A DNA stretch of 64,000 nucleotides, taken from Denitratisoma oestradiolicum (GTDB lineage: Bacteria; Pseudomonadota; Gammaproteobacteria; Burkholderiales; Rhodocyclaceae). The position numbers were made by a program, and so were the translations under genes. The notes beneath the pieces were generated by a model. That model was not told where the DNA came from and searched no databases. It worked only from the letters and a program-made list of their open reading frames with translations. The stretch covers positions 4,010,001 to 4,074,000 of the forward strand of contig NZ_LR778301.1 of NCBI RefSeq assembly GCF_902813185.1, written 5' to 3'. This document shows positions 17,055-26,646 of the stretch, in pieces (the first letter of the stretch is position 1; every line of letters starts with the position of its first letter).

Positions 17055-20000
17055 TTAGTTGATCTGGATGGAAACGTCGGTGGTATCGAAAGAGGCAGTG
17101 CTCAGATCGACAACGCCGGTCAACTTCACGATCAGGTCGGTGCCGTTAGTGAAGCTGGCGCCATTGCTGATGTTTTCGACAATGTAAGTATTGCCACCGA
17201 AAGCAAACCAAGTGACATCACCCGTATTGGTGTTGTTGATCGCGGCGTTGGCATAGTCCTGGAACACTGCGGTATCCGCCAAAGTCAGCGCGGAAGCGGC
17301 GAATGTCTCGGTCGTGCCCACGACATCGGAGAACGCAATCAAGTCACCCTTGCTCGCATCAGTAATCGTAGCGTACGTATTGACGTTGGTCGAAGCAGTC
17401 AGGATGTGGAACCAGTCATTGCCCGTACCGCCAGTCAAGGTTGCAAGACCCGCATTGGAGTACAGATGGTCAGCACCAGCACCGCCAATCAGGACATCCG
17501 CCACCGTACCGGTGGAAGCCTTCAGGGTGTCAGCACCGGAACCGCCGGTGATGGTTTCAGCTACCGTACCTGCGGCCTGCACCGTCAGCGCGCCAGTCAT
17601 GGAGCCGGCGTTGATAGTCTTCAACGCGGTGTTACCCGTATTGAACAGGATCAGGTCGGCATCGCCATCGATGGTCAGCGTCGTTGCCGAAGTCGCTACC
17701 AAGGTCAGGGTGTGATCGGCATTAATCGTCGTGCCGCTGTCATCTGCTGTGATATTGATGCTTTCGATGCTGGCAGCGGTAACCTTGCCGCCGGTAACCG
17801 TAGCGTCACCCGAGAGGATGATGTTCAGGCTATCGGAAGAACCGGTTGCGTCAGTCAGAGTCACGGTGGAGTCACCCGTACCGGTCAGCATCAGGGTCGC
17901 TGCGTTAGCCACGTTGGAGAGAGTCAGCGCACCTGCGGCGGTGTTGCCGGTCACGGCTCCCTTCGTTGCCACTGCATCTATGGTGTTGGCATCAACAACA
18001 GATGTCGTCGTAGTGAGCGCAATACCAGCAGAGTCGGATGTGATGTTGAGAATACCAGCGGCACCAGCAGCTGCGGTGACCATATTGCCCAGGATCGCAT
18101 CATTATTGATCGCACTGATAATCCCAGCAGCAATAAGCGTGGTGGTCGTATCGGCGGCCGTGGTCGTATATGAAACCGAGTAACCGTTAATGGTTACAGT
18201 AAATTTATCTCCAGCTTCCGCCGTAGTTACCCCCAGGTCGATTTTATCAACTTGCGCAGTGCCGGGGCCACCAGCGCTAATTACGTAGCTGATGTCATCC
18301 AGGTTCGCCAGATTGACCGTCTTGCTTTGGGTAGCAGTCACTGCACCTACGCTCAACTTTTCGAAACCATCAATTTGGGCTTCGAACGTTGCGCTAGCAG
18401 TAGCAGTAGCAGCATCAGCAGCAACCATCACCAAGGTGTCGGTACCGTCACCGCCAGACAGGGTGCTGGTGGAAGCCGTGGTACCGGAAGCCAGCGTCAG
18501 CTTATCGTCACCACCACCAAGGGAGATTGCCTTGGTGGGGGTTGTGGTCGTCACGGTGGTCACGTTGTCCACGCCTGCACCACCGGTATAGGTTGCAGTA
18601 CCGGGGTTCACAGTCGCCGTTACGGTGCCGGTGGTAGCGGAGGTGTTGATGGAGGTGATGGTGTCTGCCTCATCACCATCCAGCGTCAGCCCGGCAGAGC
18701 CGGAAACCGTGACAGTTGCCAGTACGGCCAGGGTCGAGCCGGTCAAATCCAGCTTTTGATCACCGGCAACAGTCAGCGCCGTTACAGCACCGCCAGTGAC
18801 ATCTACATCGGAGGCTGCGCCAGTCGTGGTGATATTCAGTGTGGAATACTTGGCTACACCGTTATCAAGGGTCACTGCGGAAGCTGCACCCAGGTTGTTG
18901 AGGGTCAGGCCCAGCGTTGTGGCGGTGTTGTTGTATACCTTGAGCTCGCCGCCAGTGTTGTTAGCCAAGGACAGGGAGGTCAGAGCATCCGACTTGACTT
19001 CCGAGTTCGTAGCATAACCGCTCACCGTAGCAGTGGTAATGGTGTTGGTGCTCGCACCATAGGCGGCATCAACGATGGTGACGGCGCCGTTCACGATACC
19101 GCCCTTACCTGCTGCGGTAACAGCATTCACGCCATCCGTGGTCACTACGACGGTGGGGTTAGTACCAGTACCGGTATCAGCCAAGTCGGTACGCACGCCA
19201 GCGGAAGTGCCGGTGAAAACAACGGTCGAAGTGCCGGTGACAGCACCGCTAGTCCAGCCCTCTGCACTGAAGGTGCCGGAATAGGTACCCAGTGTCGAGG
19301 CACCCTGCACAGCACCAGCCGACAGATTGGCAAATGCGGCAGCAGTTTGTGCAGCCGTCGTACCAGCAGCACCGGCCGTGAAGGTCAGGCCGTTGATGAT
19401 CTGGGTTTGACCCGCAGTCAACGCAGCGAAGGTCAGCGTGTTGACTTCGGTAACACCTGTCACCGCAGCTGTCGTTGCCACCTTGGATACAGCCGCAGTC
19501 TGAGTAACGGTTGCACTGGTGGTGCTCGTGCCACCGGTCACGGAAATGGCACCAACTGTCGTATCGGTGTTGTTGGTGGCCTGGGTGGCATTCACAGTGA
19601 CGTTGACGCTGGAGCCGCCCACCGTGGTGATCGCACCACCCGTGGTGTTACCAGTACCATTTACATTCTGGACGATAGTAATCGCACCACTAGGTTTGGC
19701 AGTCGCAACAGTGCCGACATCAATGGTTGAGGTCGCAGTATCCGTGGTCGTCACATTGACCGAGGTACCGTTATCGACCTTAATGTTTTTAGTGTTCTGA
19801 TTGGTGACCGTCAGCGAAACAGCACCGGCACCGCCATCAAGAGTAACGTTACCACCAGCCTTGGTAAGGGATACGGTTTGAGTGGAACCACCTGTCACAT
19901 CAACAGTACCGCCGGTTGCCCCACTCAGAGAAACAGCAGTCGTAGTTGCAGCAGTAAGGTCGACATTACCGTTAGCCTTCGTGACATTAAGAGCAGTCAG

Positions 20001-20234
20001 CCCAGTCCAACCACTGGAATCAATAGTCAGAGCACCAGTACCCTGGAAAGTGGCAGTCTCGATATTGGCAATGGTTACACCAGCGCCCACATTCAAACCA
20101 CCAGCGACATCAGAAACATTCAACGAGTCAGTTCCTGACCCGCCATCAAGGGAATCCAGACCCGTCAGCGTGGTGTCTGTGCCGTTATAGACATCATTAC
20201 CCGTACCGCCCTTGAAGGCAGTGCCGCTATCCAC
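17055..20234 (-). CDS. RTX/S-layer-like beta-strand repeat protein, copy 2 (start lost)
   Basis: 1059 residues as drawn from a GTG. Built like copy 1: Thr/Ala/Val-rich repeats with 'ANIETATF', 'FEKLSVGAV' and 'ASIESINIT' beta-strand units. RTX motifs occur at both ends (GGTGNDVYNG near the start; GGSGADTLKAS, GGAGADHLYS and GGTGNDWFHI near the end). The tail WFAFGGNTYIVEN...DLIVKLTGVVDLS matches copy 1. The frame continues seven codons or so upstream as LSFTLTTGV, typical of the second to tenth residues of this family, but then meets TAG (20265-20267). No ATG or ribosome-binding site is present. The true start and promoter therefore seem to have been removed, next to the integrase locus at 20.8 kb. 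Confidence 0.8.
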   Translation of the reverse strand: MDSGTAFKGGTGNDVYNGTDTTLTGLDSLDGGSGTDSLNVSDVAGGLNVGAGVTIANIETATFQGTGALTIDSSGWTGLTALNVTKANGNVDLTAATTTAVSLSGATGGTVDVTGGSTQTVSLTKAGGNVTLDGGAGAVSLTVTNQNTKNIKVDNGTSVNVTTTDTATSTIDVGTVATAKPSGAITIVQNVNGTGNTTGGAITTVGGSSVNVTVNATQATNNTDTTVGAISVTGGTSTTSATVTQTAAVSKVATTAAVTGVTEVNTLTFAALTAGQTQIINGLTFTAGAAGTTAAQTAAAFANLSAGAVQGASTLGTYSGTFSAEGWTSGAVTGTSTVVFTGTSAGVRTDLADTGTGTNPTVVVTTDGVNAVTAAGKGGIVNGAVTIVDAAYGASTNTITTATVSGYATNSEVKSDALTSLSLANNTGGELKVYNNTATTLGLTLNNLGAASAVTLDNGVAKYSTLNITTTGAASDVDVTGGAVTALTVAGDQKLDLTGSTLAVLATVTVSGSAGLTLDGDEADTITSINTSATTGTVTATVNPGTATYTGGAGVDNVTTVTTTTPTKAISLGGGDDKLTLASGTTASTSTLSGGDGTDTLVMVAADAATATASATFEAQIDGFEKLSVGAVTATQSKTVNLANLDDISYVISAGGPGTAQVDKIDLGVTTAEAGDKFTVTINGYSVSYTTTAADTTTTLIAAGIISAINNDAILGNMVTAAAGAAGILNITSDSAGIALTTTTSVVDANTIDAVATKGAVTGNTAAGALTLSNVANAATLMLTGTGDSTVTLTDATGSSDSLNIILSGDATVTGGKVTAASIESINITADDSGTTINADHTLTLVATSATTLTIDGDADLILFNTGNTALKTINAGSMTGALTVQAAGTVAETITGGSGADTLKASTGTVADVLIGGAGADHLYSNAGLATLTGGTGNDWFHILTASTNVNTYATITDASKGDLIAFSDVVGTTETFAASALTLADTAVFQDYANAAINNTNTGDVTWFAFGGNTYIVENISNGASFTNGTDLIVKLTGVVDLSTASFDTTDVSIQIN

Positions 20235-20411
20235 ACCCGTAGTGAGCGTGAAAGACAGGCCGAGCTAAATTTGGATAACTATCAACCCATTAGAAACGCC
20301 GCTAACGCTCTTTATGTGGATTACCTACCACGGTCCTACTTGGCGGTTTCTATCTACCCAGGAAAACTCGGGTACTTTCCGTTTGGAACGGTGCCATCTG
20401 TTTGTATCAAC

Positions 20412-20744
20412 TCAAGATTCTGATGAAGTGCCCGAATCGTTGGTACCTACCAGATTCCGACCCGAACTACCGGCTGCTTCGCTAATGCCCTGTTCGGAAA
20501 CCGTCAACGTATATCCGCCCGGCGGATAGTCATCGGCAATTCTGACGCCGGCAGTTTCTATGGCGGCCTTGAGCTTTGCCAGGGTTGAAAGTCGGGGACT
20601 CATCATGCCCGATTCCATTCGAGCAATTGTTACCAAGGCGACTCCGGAGTTCTTGGCTAAGTCGGGCTGTGTCCAATTGAGTGCAGCGCGTGCTGCACGT
20701 ATGGCCGAGATAATCCGTGTCTCTTGTGAAAAGACAATATTCAT
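20412..20744 (-). CDS. XRE/HipB-like helix-turn-helix regulator
   Basis: 110-residue protein with a Cro/C1-type DNA-binding domain in the first 70 residues: IRAARAALNWTQPDLAKNSGVALVTIARMESGMMSPRLSTLAKLKAAIE, where the TQPDLA...TIARME part is the recognition element. A YPPGGYTLTV segment follows, then a Ser/Gly-rich tail. No toxin partner (HipA or HigB) lies next to it. It is divergent from the integrase at 20802 with 57 bases between, so control of that integrase is a reasonable guess. Confidence 0.8.
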   Translation of the reverse strand: MNIVFSQETRIISAIRAARAALNWTQPDLAKNSGVALVTIARMESGMMSPRLSTLAKLKAAIETAGVRIADDYPPGGYTLTVSEQGISEAAGSSGRNLVGTNDSGTSSES

Positions 20745-20801
20745 ACTACTATGGACACTTATAATGTCTTTAAATGACTTTAGCTTGTCGGAAAATAGAT
20801 T

Positions 20802-22007
20802 ATGCCTGTCGCCGTTCTGTCTGCCAAAGTGCTTAAAACCTTACTTTGTCCTGTGGGGCAAGCAAAGATCGATTACCACGATGCGGGTTGCAAAGGTTTG
20901 ATGCTAGAAATTCGGGCTACCGGGGGGCGAACCTGGTATCTCCGTTATCGGGATGCACGGGGGAAGCAACGTCAGTTTCGCATCGCCGATGCTCAAGATC
21001 TTTCTATCGAGCTGGCGCGCAGGCGAGCCGATGAATTGCGGACCAGGATTGCCATGGGCGAAGATCCCGCTGTTGAGAAGGCCATACTTCGAGCCATGCC
21101 GACCTTCGCTGAATTCATCGCCGATCGCTACATGCCCTTCGTCAAGGGATACAAGCGCTCATGGAGTACAGACGATTCCCTGCTTCGCAATCATCTGTTG
21201 CCGATTTTCGGCTCCCGTTATCTGGATCAGATAAGCAGGGCCGACATTGTGTCCATGCATCATGGACGTCGGGCGGCTGGCGCGGCACCGGGTTCCGCCA
21301 ATCGGTTGCTGATTCTGCTGCGCTATATTTTCAATCTGGCCCTGAAGTGGGAAATACCGGGCATCGCTAAAAATCCCGCCTCGGGGGTGCCGCTCTTTGA
21401 GGAGAACAACAAGCGGGAACGCTATCTCAACAGGGAGGAAGCCCGGCGCCTCTACTCGGCCCTGGAATCCAGTGAGAACGATCTTCTCCGGTTCATCGTG
21501 CCCATGCTGATTCTGACTGGCGCCCGCAAGCGCGAGGTGCTGAATGCCCGTTGGGGGGAGTTTGATATTCCTCGCCGTCTCTGGCGCATTTCAAAATCCA
21601 AGCTGGGGGTGGCGCGATATGTACCCATGTCGGACGGCCTGGTTCGGTTACTGGCGATTGTGCCCCACGTGGCCGACAGTCCCTGGGTGTTTCCTAGTCC
21701 CAAAACAGGCAGGCCATTCGTTTCGATCTATTACAGTTGGAACACTGCTCGCAAGCAGGCGGGAATGCCGGAGTTGAGAATTCATGATCTTCGCCACTCC
21801 TTTGCCAGCTTCCTGATCAACGCGGGCCGTTCTCTCTATGAAGTGCAAAAGATTCTCGGCCATACGCAGATCCACACGACACAGCGCTATGCGCATCTAA
21901 GCCAGGAAACTCTCCTGGACGCGGCCAACGCCGCGGTGGATGCGGTCGGTGGAGCCTTCGGCTTCATTGCGCAGGGGACAATGCCGGCTGCGCAGATTTC
22001 CGCCTGA
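20802..22007 (+). CDS. Tyrosine-type integrase, second locus
   Basis: 401-residue phage/island integrase. The N-terminal arm-binding (DUF4102-like) part has [30 protein letters not shown]. The core-binding part spans about residues 100-190. The catalytic domain shows Arg in [20 protein letters not shown], and Tyr in TTQRYAHLS. It is only distantly similar to the integrase at 5818-7020. Neighbours are an XRE gene upstream and a broken sulfate-binding-protein gene downstream, with no other element genes. It may be the remnant of a decayed island that removed the 5' end of S-layer-like gene 2. Confidence 0.92.
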   Translation: MPVAVLSAKVLKTLLCPVGQAKIDYHDAGCKGLMLEIRATGGRTWYLRYRDARGKQRQFRIADAQDLSIELARRRADELRTRIAMGEDPAVEKAILRAMPTFAEFIADRYMPFVKGYKRSWSTDDSLLRNHLLPIFGSRYLDQISRADIVSMHHGRRAAGAAPGSANRLLILLRYIFNLALKWEIPGIAKNPASGVPLFEENNKRERYLNREEARRLYSALESSENDLLRFIVPMLILTGARKREVLNARWGEFDIPRRLWRISKSKLGVARYVPMSDGLVRLLAIVPHVADSPWVFPSPKTGRPFVSIYYSWNTARKQAGMPELRIHDLRHSFASFLINAGRSLYEVQKILGHTQIHTTQRYAHLSQETLLDAANAAVDAVGGAFGFIAQGTMPAAQISA

Positions 22008-22138
22008 ATTTCAGTTTCCCGCCCTTGGTGGGACCTTGGATGGAGCCGGGAATTTGCATTGCAGAATTTCTTGGTTCCGGGATCAAGCCGCCCCCCGTAA
22101 ATTCCTCTCCGCCAACGCTACCCCAAGGAGAGGAAATC

Positions 22139-22450
22139 ATGTCGCTCAAGAGCCATACCCGTCACACCTTCATCGCCGCTGCCCTGCTTGGCGCCCTGGC
22201 CGGGGACGCCCTTGCCGATGTCACCCTGCTCAATGTCTCCTATGACCCGACCCGGGAGCTGTACCAGGATTTCAACGCCGCCTTCGCCAAATACTGGCAG
22301 GCCAAAACCGGGGAGAAGGTGAGCATCAAGGCTTCCCATGGCGGCTCCGGCAAGCAGGGCCGTGCCGTGATCGACGGCCTGGATGCGGATGTCGTCACGC
22401 CTGATGCGTGCCGCCTATTGGGCCAAACGCTGGAACAGCCGCCTAGTTAG
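22139..22450 (+). pseudogene. sbp: 5' fragment of a sulfate ABC transporter substrate-binding protein gene
   Basis: The first 87 codons match Sbp/CysP-type periplasmic sulfate-binding proteins: a signal peptide ([18 protein letters not shown]), then [52 protein letters not shown]. The SHGGSGKQ sulfate-contact loop is intact. A perfect AAGGAGAGG precedes the ATG. After DADVVT the expected LALAYDID continuation is missing; about 16 unrelated codons follow and then a TAG at 22448-22450. The family is about 330 residues, so this is a truncated copy fused to foreign sequence. Confidence 0.8.
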
Positions 22451-22903
22451 TGCCGGCAACGCCGGCCATACAACGATGTACTGGAAGGGCAGCAAGGCAA
22501 CGTCTGGAGGGACGAGGGCGGCGCCACGGGAACGACCGGCAGTCTGGCGGGCTATCTCGACAACCACGCCGAGTCCTTCAAACTGCTCAGCGCCAACAGC
22601 GGCGAGGCCGTGGATAGGGTCTACCAGGCCCTGACCGGCGAAGCCGCGCCCCAGACCGTGAACGAGTACTACCAGGCCCAGCTCGACAACGGCACCATCA
22701 AACTCAAGGGACTGGTAAACGCCATGCTCAACGATCTGGCCATCATGCCCAGAACCGACGGTAGCCTGGCCGCGCCCAATGGCTGGGCAGTGGACCATCA
22801 CGACGAGATGACCCCAGTGGCCCTGATCGGACTTGTTCACAAACTCAACGCCACCGGACACGCGGACTTCGACAATCTGGATGCCAGCGGCAATCTGATC
22901 TGA
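22451..22903 (+). pseudogene. 3' fragment of an unrelated gene fused in frame behind the sbp fragment
   Basis: The same reading frame reopens directly after the TAG and runs to 22903, from about NDVLEGQQGNVWRDEGG through VYQALTGEAAPQTVNEYYQ to AQLDNGTIKLKGLVNAMLND. The latter segment loosely resembles DUF4214-type domains that occur at the ends of RTX/S-layer-like proteins; this is a weak likeness. It is not part of a sulfate-binding protein. It has no start of its own, so I treat it as the retained tail of a deleted gene. Confidence 0.5.
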
Positions 22904-23046
22904 CCGCTGCCTCGCCCCTGATCGGGTCACAACTTGTCCGACAGTTGGAAGACTGGTTTCAATCTGCCGAGGCCAACGGTTCCCGGCCCTGGAGAAATTC
23001 CCCCGACAATTGCGCTGCTAAGGCCGAGCGCCGGTGCCTACCGCTG

Positions 23047-23406
23047 TCAGCGGGTAATCGGCGCGTTGCGCCCGGAGTATTCGTCGCTCATGCGCATCGC
23101 GGCCGTGGCGACGGTGGCTGCGGCGTGTTCCGCGCAATAGCGATCGACATACAGCGCCACGGCGGCGGCGGAGACTTCGCCGACCTGCCGGGACTGGCTG
23201 GCATAGTTGTGGCCGCTGAGAAAACCGCGCACCCACTGAAGGTAGGGCTCCCGTCGCTCGGGGTCGCCCTTGGTGGCCTTCCATGCCGTGCAGGACATGT
23301 CCTCCAATCCCAGCAGCCTGGGGGGTGCGGCGGACAGGGCACAAAGGGGCAGCAGCACTCCGGCCAGGATCAGGACGACGTGTCGGCTCGATGAGCTCAT
23401 GATCAT
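23047..23406 (-). CDS. Small secreted protein with two cysteines
   Basis: 119 residues with a clear signal peptide (HVVLILAGVLLPLCALSA, cleavage near APP). The mature part has one Cys in MSCTAW and one in DRYCAEH, a spacing compatible with a single disulfide. The helical pattern with YLQWVRGFLSGHNYAS recalls HdeA/Rap1a-type periplasmic proteins, but I cannot assign it firmly. Its ATG overlaps the stop of the REC-HD-GYP gene (ATGA), so it is the last gene of the signalling operon and is probably co-translated. Confidence 0.7.
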   Translation of the reverse strand: MIMSSSSRHVVLILAGVLLPLCALSAAPPRLLGLEDMSCTAWKATKGDPERREPYLQWVRGFLSGHNYASQSRQVGEVSAAAVALYVDRYCAEHAAATVATAAMRMSDEYSGRNAPITR

Positions 23407-24701
23407 GGCTTGGGCGGGCGCACGTAAATCGTCAGGTGGGTGCCGTCGGTCTTTTCGAAATCCCGCAGTTGCAGGATGAGGTTTTCGCTCAGCACGTAGT
23501 CGGCCATCAACAGCACGATGCCCTCCCGGTTCAGCACCGGGCGGGCCAGGCGCATGCCGGGCATCAGTGCCAGGGTGGACAGCTCCAACTCCTCCGGCGG
23601 CAGGGCGTCGGCCTTGCCGGCCTTGCCCAGGAAGGCATCCACCACGGTCGGATCGTAGCGCTTGCCACGGGCCTTGGCGATGAACTGGCGGGCCTCCTGT
23701 TCGGGCAAACGCTTGCCGATCAGGTTGCCATGAACCAGTCCGTCGAACTCGTTGACCACCGCCAGGATGCGGGCGCCCAGGGGAATGGTCAGCCCCGAGA
23801 GACCGTCCGGATAGCCTTCGCCGTCGAAGCGCTCGTGATGGGCGCGGATGATGCCGGCCACGTCGCGCAGTTCCTCCAGGGCCATGAGGGCCTGCTCACC
23901 CTTGATCGGGTGGCGCCGCCAGCGGCCGAATTCCTCGCCATTCATCTGGTTCACCGGCTTGTTGAGCAGGTCGTCGGGCAGGCCGATCTTGCCGATATCG
24001 TGCAGCAGGGCGGCCAGGAACACGTCCTGGCTGTCCTTCTCGCTGAGGCCCATGTCGTTGGCCAGCTTGCGGGCGAAGGCCGCCACCCGGCTGGAATGTC
24101 CGGCCAGATAGCCCTCCCGCAACTCGGTCAGGTTGGAAAAGACCTGGATCGAGGTGAAGAAATTGCGCTTCAACTGCTCATTGAGCTGACGCAGTTCCTG
24201 GGTACGGGCCTGGACCTTCTCTTCCAGGCTGGTATTGAGATTGCGAAGTTCCTCGTTCTGCTGCCGGGTGAGGGCTTCGAGCCGGGCCTTCTCCTTGGAC
24301 AGGGCGCGATGGGCCAGGGCGTCCCGCACTGTCAGCAGCACGTCGCTGTCGTTCCAGGGCTTGGCGATGTAGCGGTAGATCTGTCCTTCGTTGATGGCAG
24401 CCACCGTGGCATCGATCTCGGCAAAGCCGGTAAGCAGGATGCGGATCACGTCGGGCCAGCTCTGGCGCACCTGGGACAGGAAGCGGGTGCCATCCATTTC
24501 CGGCATGCGCATGTCGGAAATCACCAGATCGATATTGCCCGCCTCTTCCTCCAGCAGGCGCAAGCCCTCGGCGCCGCTGCCGGCAGTCAGGATGCGGTAG
24601 CCGGTGGGTCGGAACAGTCGCTTGAGGGCCGAGAGGATGTTGGCCTCGTCGTCCACGCACAACAGGGTGGCGGGCTTTTCGGTCTCGGCGGCGTCGGTCA
24701 T
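23403..24701 (-). CDS. Response regulator with HD-GYP c-di-GMP phosphodiesterase domain
   Basis: 432 residues from the ATG at 24701 (GGGAGGG about nine bases before it). The REC domain, residues 10-130, has phospho-acceptor Asp63 in VISDMRMPEMDG and Lys in AKPW. A coiled coil at about 135-180 (QNEELRNLNTSLEEKVQARTQELRQ) joins it to the HD-GYP domain, residues 190-370. That domain has H202, the LLHDIGKIG pair His234-Asp235, HH at 288-289, and HERFDGEGYPDG containing the GYP motif. The metal ligands look complete, so an active phosphodiesterase that degrades c-di-GMP on phosphorylation is likely. The histidine kinase at 24877-26646 just upstream is the natural partner. Confidence 0.92.
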   Translation of the reverse strand: MTDAAETEKPATLLCVDDEANILSALKRLFRPTGYRILTAGSGAEGLRLLEEEAGNIDLVISDMRMPEMDGTRFLSQVRQSWPDVIRILLTGFAEIDATVAAINEGQIYRYIAKPWNDSDVLLTVRDALAHRALSKEKARLEALTRQQNEELRNLNTSLEEKVQARTQELRQLNEQLKRNFFTSIQVFSNLTELREGYLAGHSSRVAAFARKLANDMGLSEKDSQDVFLAALLHDIGKIGLPDDLLNKPVNQMNGEEFGRWRRHPIKGEQALMALEELRDVAGIIRAHHERFDGEGYPDGLSGLTIPLGARILAVVNEFDGLVHGNLIGKRLPEQEARQFIAKARGKRYDPTVVDAFLGKAGKADALPPEELELSTLALMPGMRLARPVLNREGIVLLMADYVLSENLILQLRDFEKTDGTHLTIYVRPPKP

Positions 24702-24708
24702 TGGAGAA

Positions 24709-24812
24709 CCCTCCCCCCAGCCCCCTCCCCGAGGGAGGGGGTTCGCGGGGCGAACCCCGTGGGGAACTGGAGAGCCCACCCCCCGGCCCCCTCCCCGAGG
24801 GAGGGGGTGACG
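24709..24812. repeat. Two tandem GC-rich palindromic repeats
   Basis: The hairpin ccccctcccc-gagggaggggg occurs at 24721-24741 and 24788-24808, each within a longer shared context (cc[ct]ccccc..ccccctcccc). Related hairpins recur at 54120-54196. The repeats separate the histidine kinase gene from the REC-HD-GYP gene and provide the run just before its ribosome-binding site. They look like the REP-type intergenic repeats seen in many betaproteobacterial genomes. Confidence 0.75.
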
Positions 24813-24876
24813 AAGGTTCGCCGCGTTGCGGCTCCGGACTGTGTGATGCGTCCCTTCGGACGGCCGTGTGGGGCGC

Positions 24877-26646
24877 TCATGGGGACTGCCTCTCGGTTTC
24901 GCTCTGCTTGATCGGCAGGGTCACGCGGAAGGTGGTGCCCTGTTCAATCTGGCTTTTCACTTCGATGCGGCCATGATGTTTCTGAACGATGCCATAGGAA
25001 AGGGACAGGCCCAGCCCGGTGCCCTTGCCCACGGGCTTGGTAGTGAAGAAGGGATCGAAGATGCGCCCCAGGTTCTCGGGCGGAATGCCACAGCCGTTAT
25101 CGGCCACTTCCACCCAGACGTCGCTGCCCTCCCGGCCAGTGCGCAGCGTGATCAGACCCCGGTTGGCCTTGATGGAGTGGGCGGCATTCACCAAAAGATT
25201 CATGAAGACTTGATTGAGCTGGGAGGAAAGGCATTCGACTTCCGGCAGATCGCCGTATTCCTTGACCACATCGGCCTTGTACTTGATTTCGTTATTGACG
25301 ATGTTGAGGGTGCTGTCGAGGCCCCGGTGCAAATCGGTCCATTGCCAGGTCTGGTCGGAATCCACCCGGGAGAAGTCCTTGAGGTCGGCGACGATCTTGC
25401 GCACCCGCCCGATGCCCTCCTGGGATTCCCCCATCAGGTTGGGCACATCCTGCCGCAGAAAATCCAGGTCCTTCTCTCGGCGCAGGGCGGTGGCTGCCAG
25501 CAGGGCCGGGTGATCGGCCGGCAGGGCCGCCGCCGCCGCCTCGTAGGCGGCCAGCAGCTCGAACAGGTCCTGGAGATAGGAGTCCAGGGAGCCCAGATTG
25601 GACTGGACGTAGCCGATGGGATTGTTGATCTCGTGGGCCACGCCTGCCGCCAATTGGCCGATGGAGGCGAGTTTTTCCGACTGCACCAGTTGTTCGTGGG
25701 CGCTTTGCAGTTGCTGGTTAAGCTTGCTTAGCTCGGTATATTGACGCATCAGTTTTGTCTCCGAAACCTCCCGGCGGTGCACGTCGGCTTCCAGATCGGC
25801 CTTGGCCAGGGCGAGTTGCTCGGTGCGCTGGCGCACCTGGATTTCCAGGTTGTCGTGGGCGCGGCGCAGGGATTCCTCCGCCTGCTTGCGCCGGGTGATG
25901 TCGTAGGCGGTGGCGACGGTCGTGGGCTCGCCGGCGTGTTCGACGATGGCCATGTTCAGCGCTACCCAGCGATGCTCGCCATTCTTGGTGATGATCGGTA
26001 TTTCCCGGCTCAGCAGGCCCTTGCCGCCGTCCTGCCAGTCCCGAATTTCCTGATTGATTTTGTCGCGTACGTCCGGGTGGATGAAAAACCCGATCGGGTT
26101 GCTGTCCATTTCCTTTCTGCTATAGCCGGTCAGGGTTTCCAGGGCATGGTTGGTGTAGAGCAGGCGCCGGCCCCGGCGCAGGGTGATGGAAGTACTGAGG
26201 GTGTCGGTGATGCCCCGGAAAATGACTTTCTGTTCTTCCAGACGCTGCTCGGTCTCGATCAGTTCGGAAATGTCGGTGCCGAAGCCCAGGCACATCCCCT
26301 CTTCTTCCCCGGCAGCGGAGAGCGGGATCATCGTCATCGCTTCCCAGAGGACGCTGCCGTCATGGCGACGAAAGGCGAAGCGGCCGTGCCAGTCCCGGCC
26401 GGTGATGATGCTCTGGCGGAGTTCCTCCAGCAACTGGGGCGGGTTCAGGTCGCTGCCCAGTTCAACCCACTCGCGCCCCATCAAATCTTCGGCGCGGTAG
26501 CCGGTGCTCTGGCAGAAAAGTTCGTTCACATAGACGATCCGGTGCTGTGTGTCGGCGACGCTCACCAGGAAATGATGGGCTATGGGGTGCTCAATCAGGC
26601 GGACGAGCTCAGGTGGTGAGCGCACGGCAGGTCTCCTCGAAATCAT
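24877..26646 (-). CDS. PAS-PAS sensor histidine kinase
   Basis: 589 residues, soluble. PAS 1 spans about residues 20-130 ([30 protein letters not shown]). PAS 2 spans 140-255 ([29 protein letters not shown]). A coiled coil follows at 255-325. The dimerisation/phosphoacceptor helix has His338 in [16 protein letters not shown]. The ATPase has [13 protein letters not shown] (N box), [24 protein letters not shown] (G1/F box) and [15 protein letters not shown] (G2). No receiver or membrane segment is present. The ATG overlaps the HDOD gene by 38 bases; a GTG at 26625 behind GAGGAG is an alternative start. Probably phosphorylates the adjacent REC-HD-GYP protein. Confidence 0.9.
   Translation of the reverse strand: MISRRPAVRSPPELVRLIEHPIAHHFLVSVADTQHRIVYVNELFCQSTGYRAEDLMGREWVELGSDLNPPQLLEELRQSIITGRDWHGRFAFRRHDGSVLWEAMTMIPLSAAGEEEGMCLGFGTDISELIETEQRLEEQKVIFRGITDTLSTSITLRRGRRLLYTNHALETLTGYSRKEMDSNPIGFFIHPDVRDKINQEIRDWQDGGKGLLSREIPIITKNGEHRWVALNMAIVEHAGEPTTVATAYDITRRKQAEESLRRAHDNLEIQVRQRTEQLALAKADLEADVHRREVSETKLMRQYTELSKLNQQLQSAHEQLVQSEKLASIGQLAAGVAHEINNPIGYVQSNLGSLDSYLQDLFELLAAYEAAAAALPADHPALLAATALRREKDLDFLRQDVPNLMGESQEGIGRVRKIVADLKDFSRVDSDQTWQWTDLHRGLDSTLNIVNNEIKYKADVVKEYGDLPEVECLSSQLNQVFMNLLVNAAHSIKANRGLITLRTGREGSDVWVEVADNGCGIPPENLGRIFDPFFTTKPVGKGTGLGLSLSYGIVQKHHGRIEVKSQIEQGTTFRVTLPIKQSETERQSP

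Noticed and set aside
16950..19730. Long plus-strand frames (407 and 492 residues) opposite S-layer-like gene 2
   Set aside because: They arise from the low-complexity Thr/Ala-rich codons of the minus-strand gene and have no domain or ribosome-binding site.
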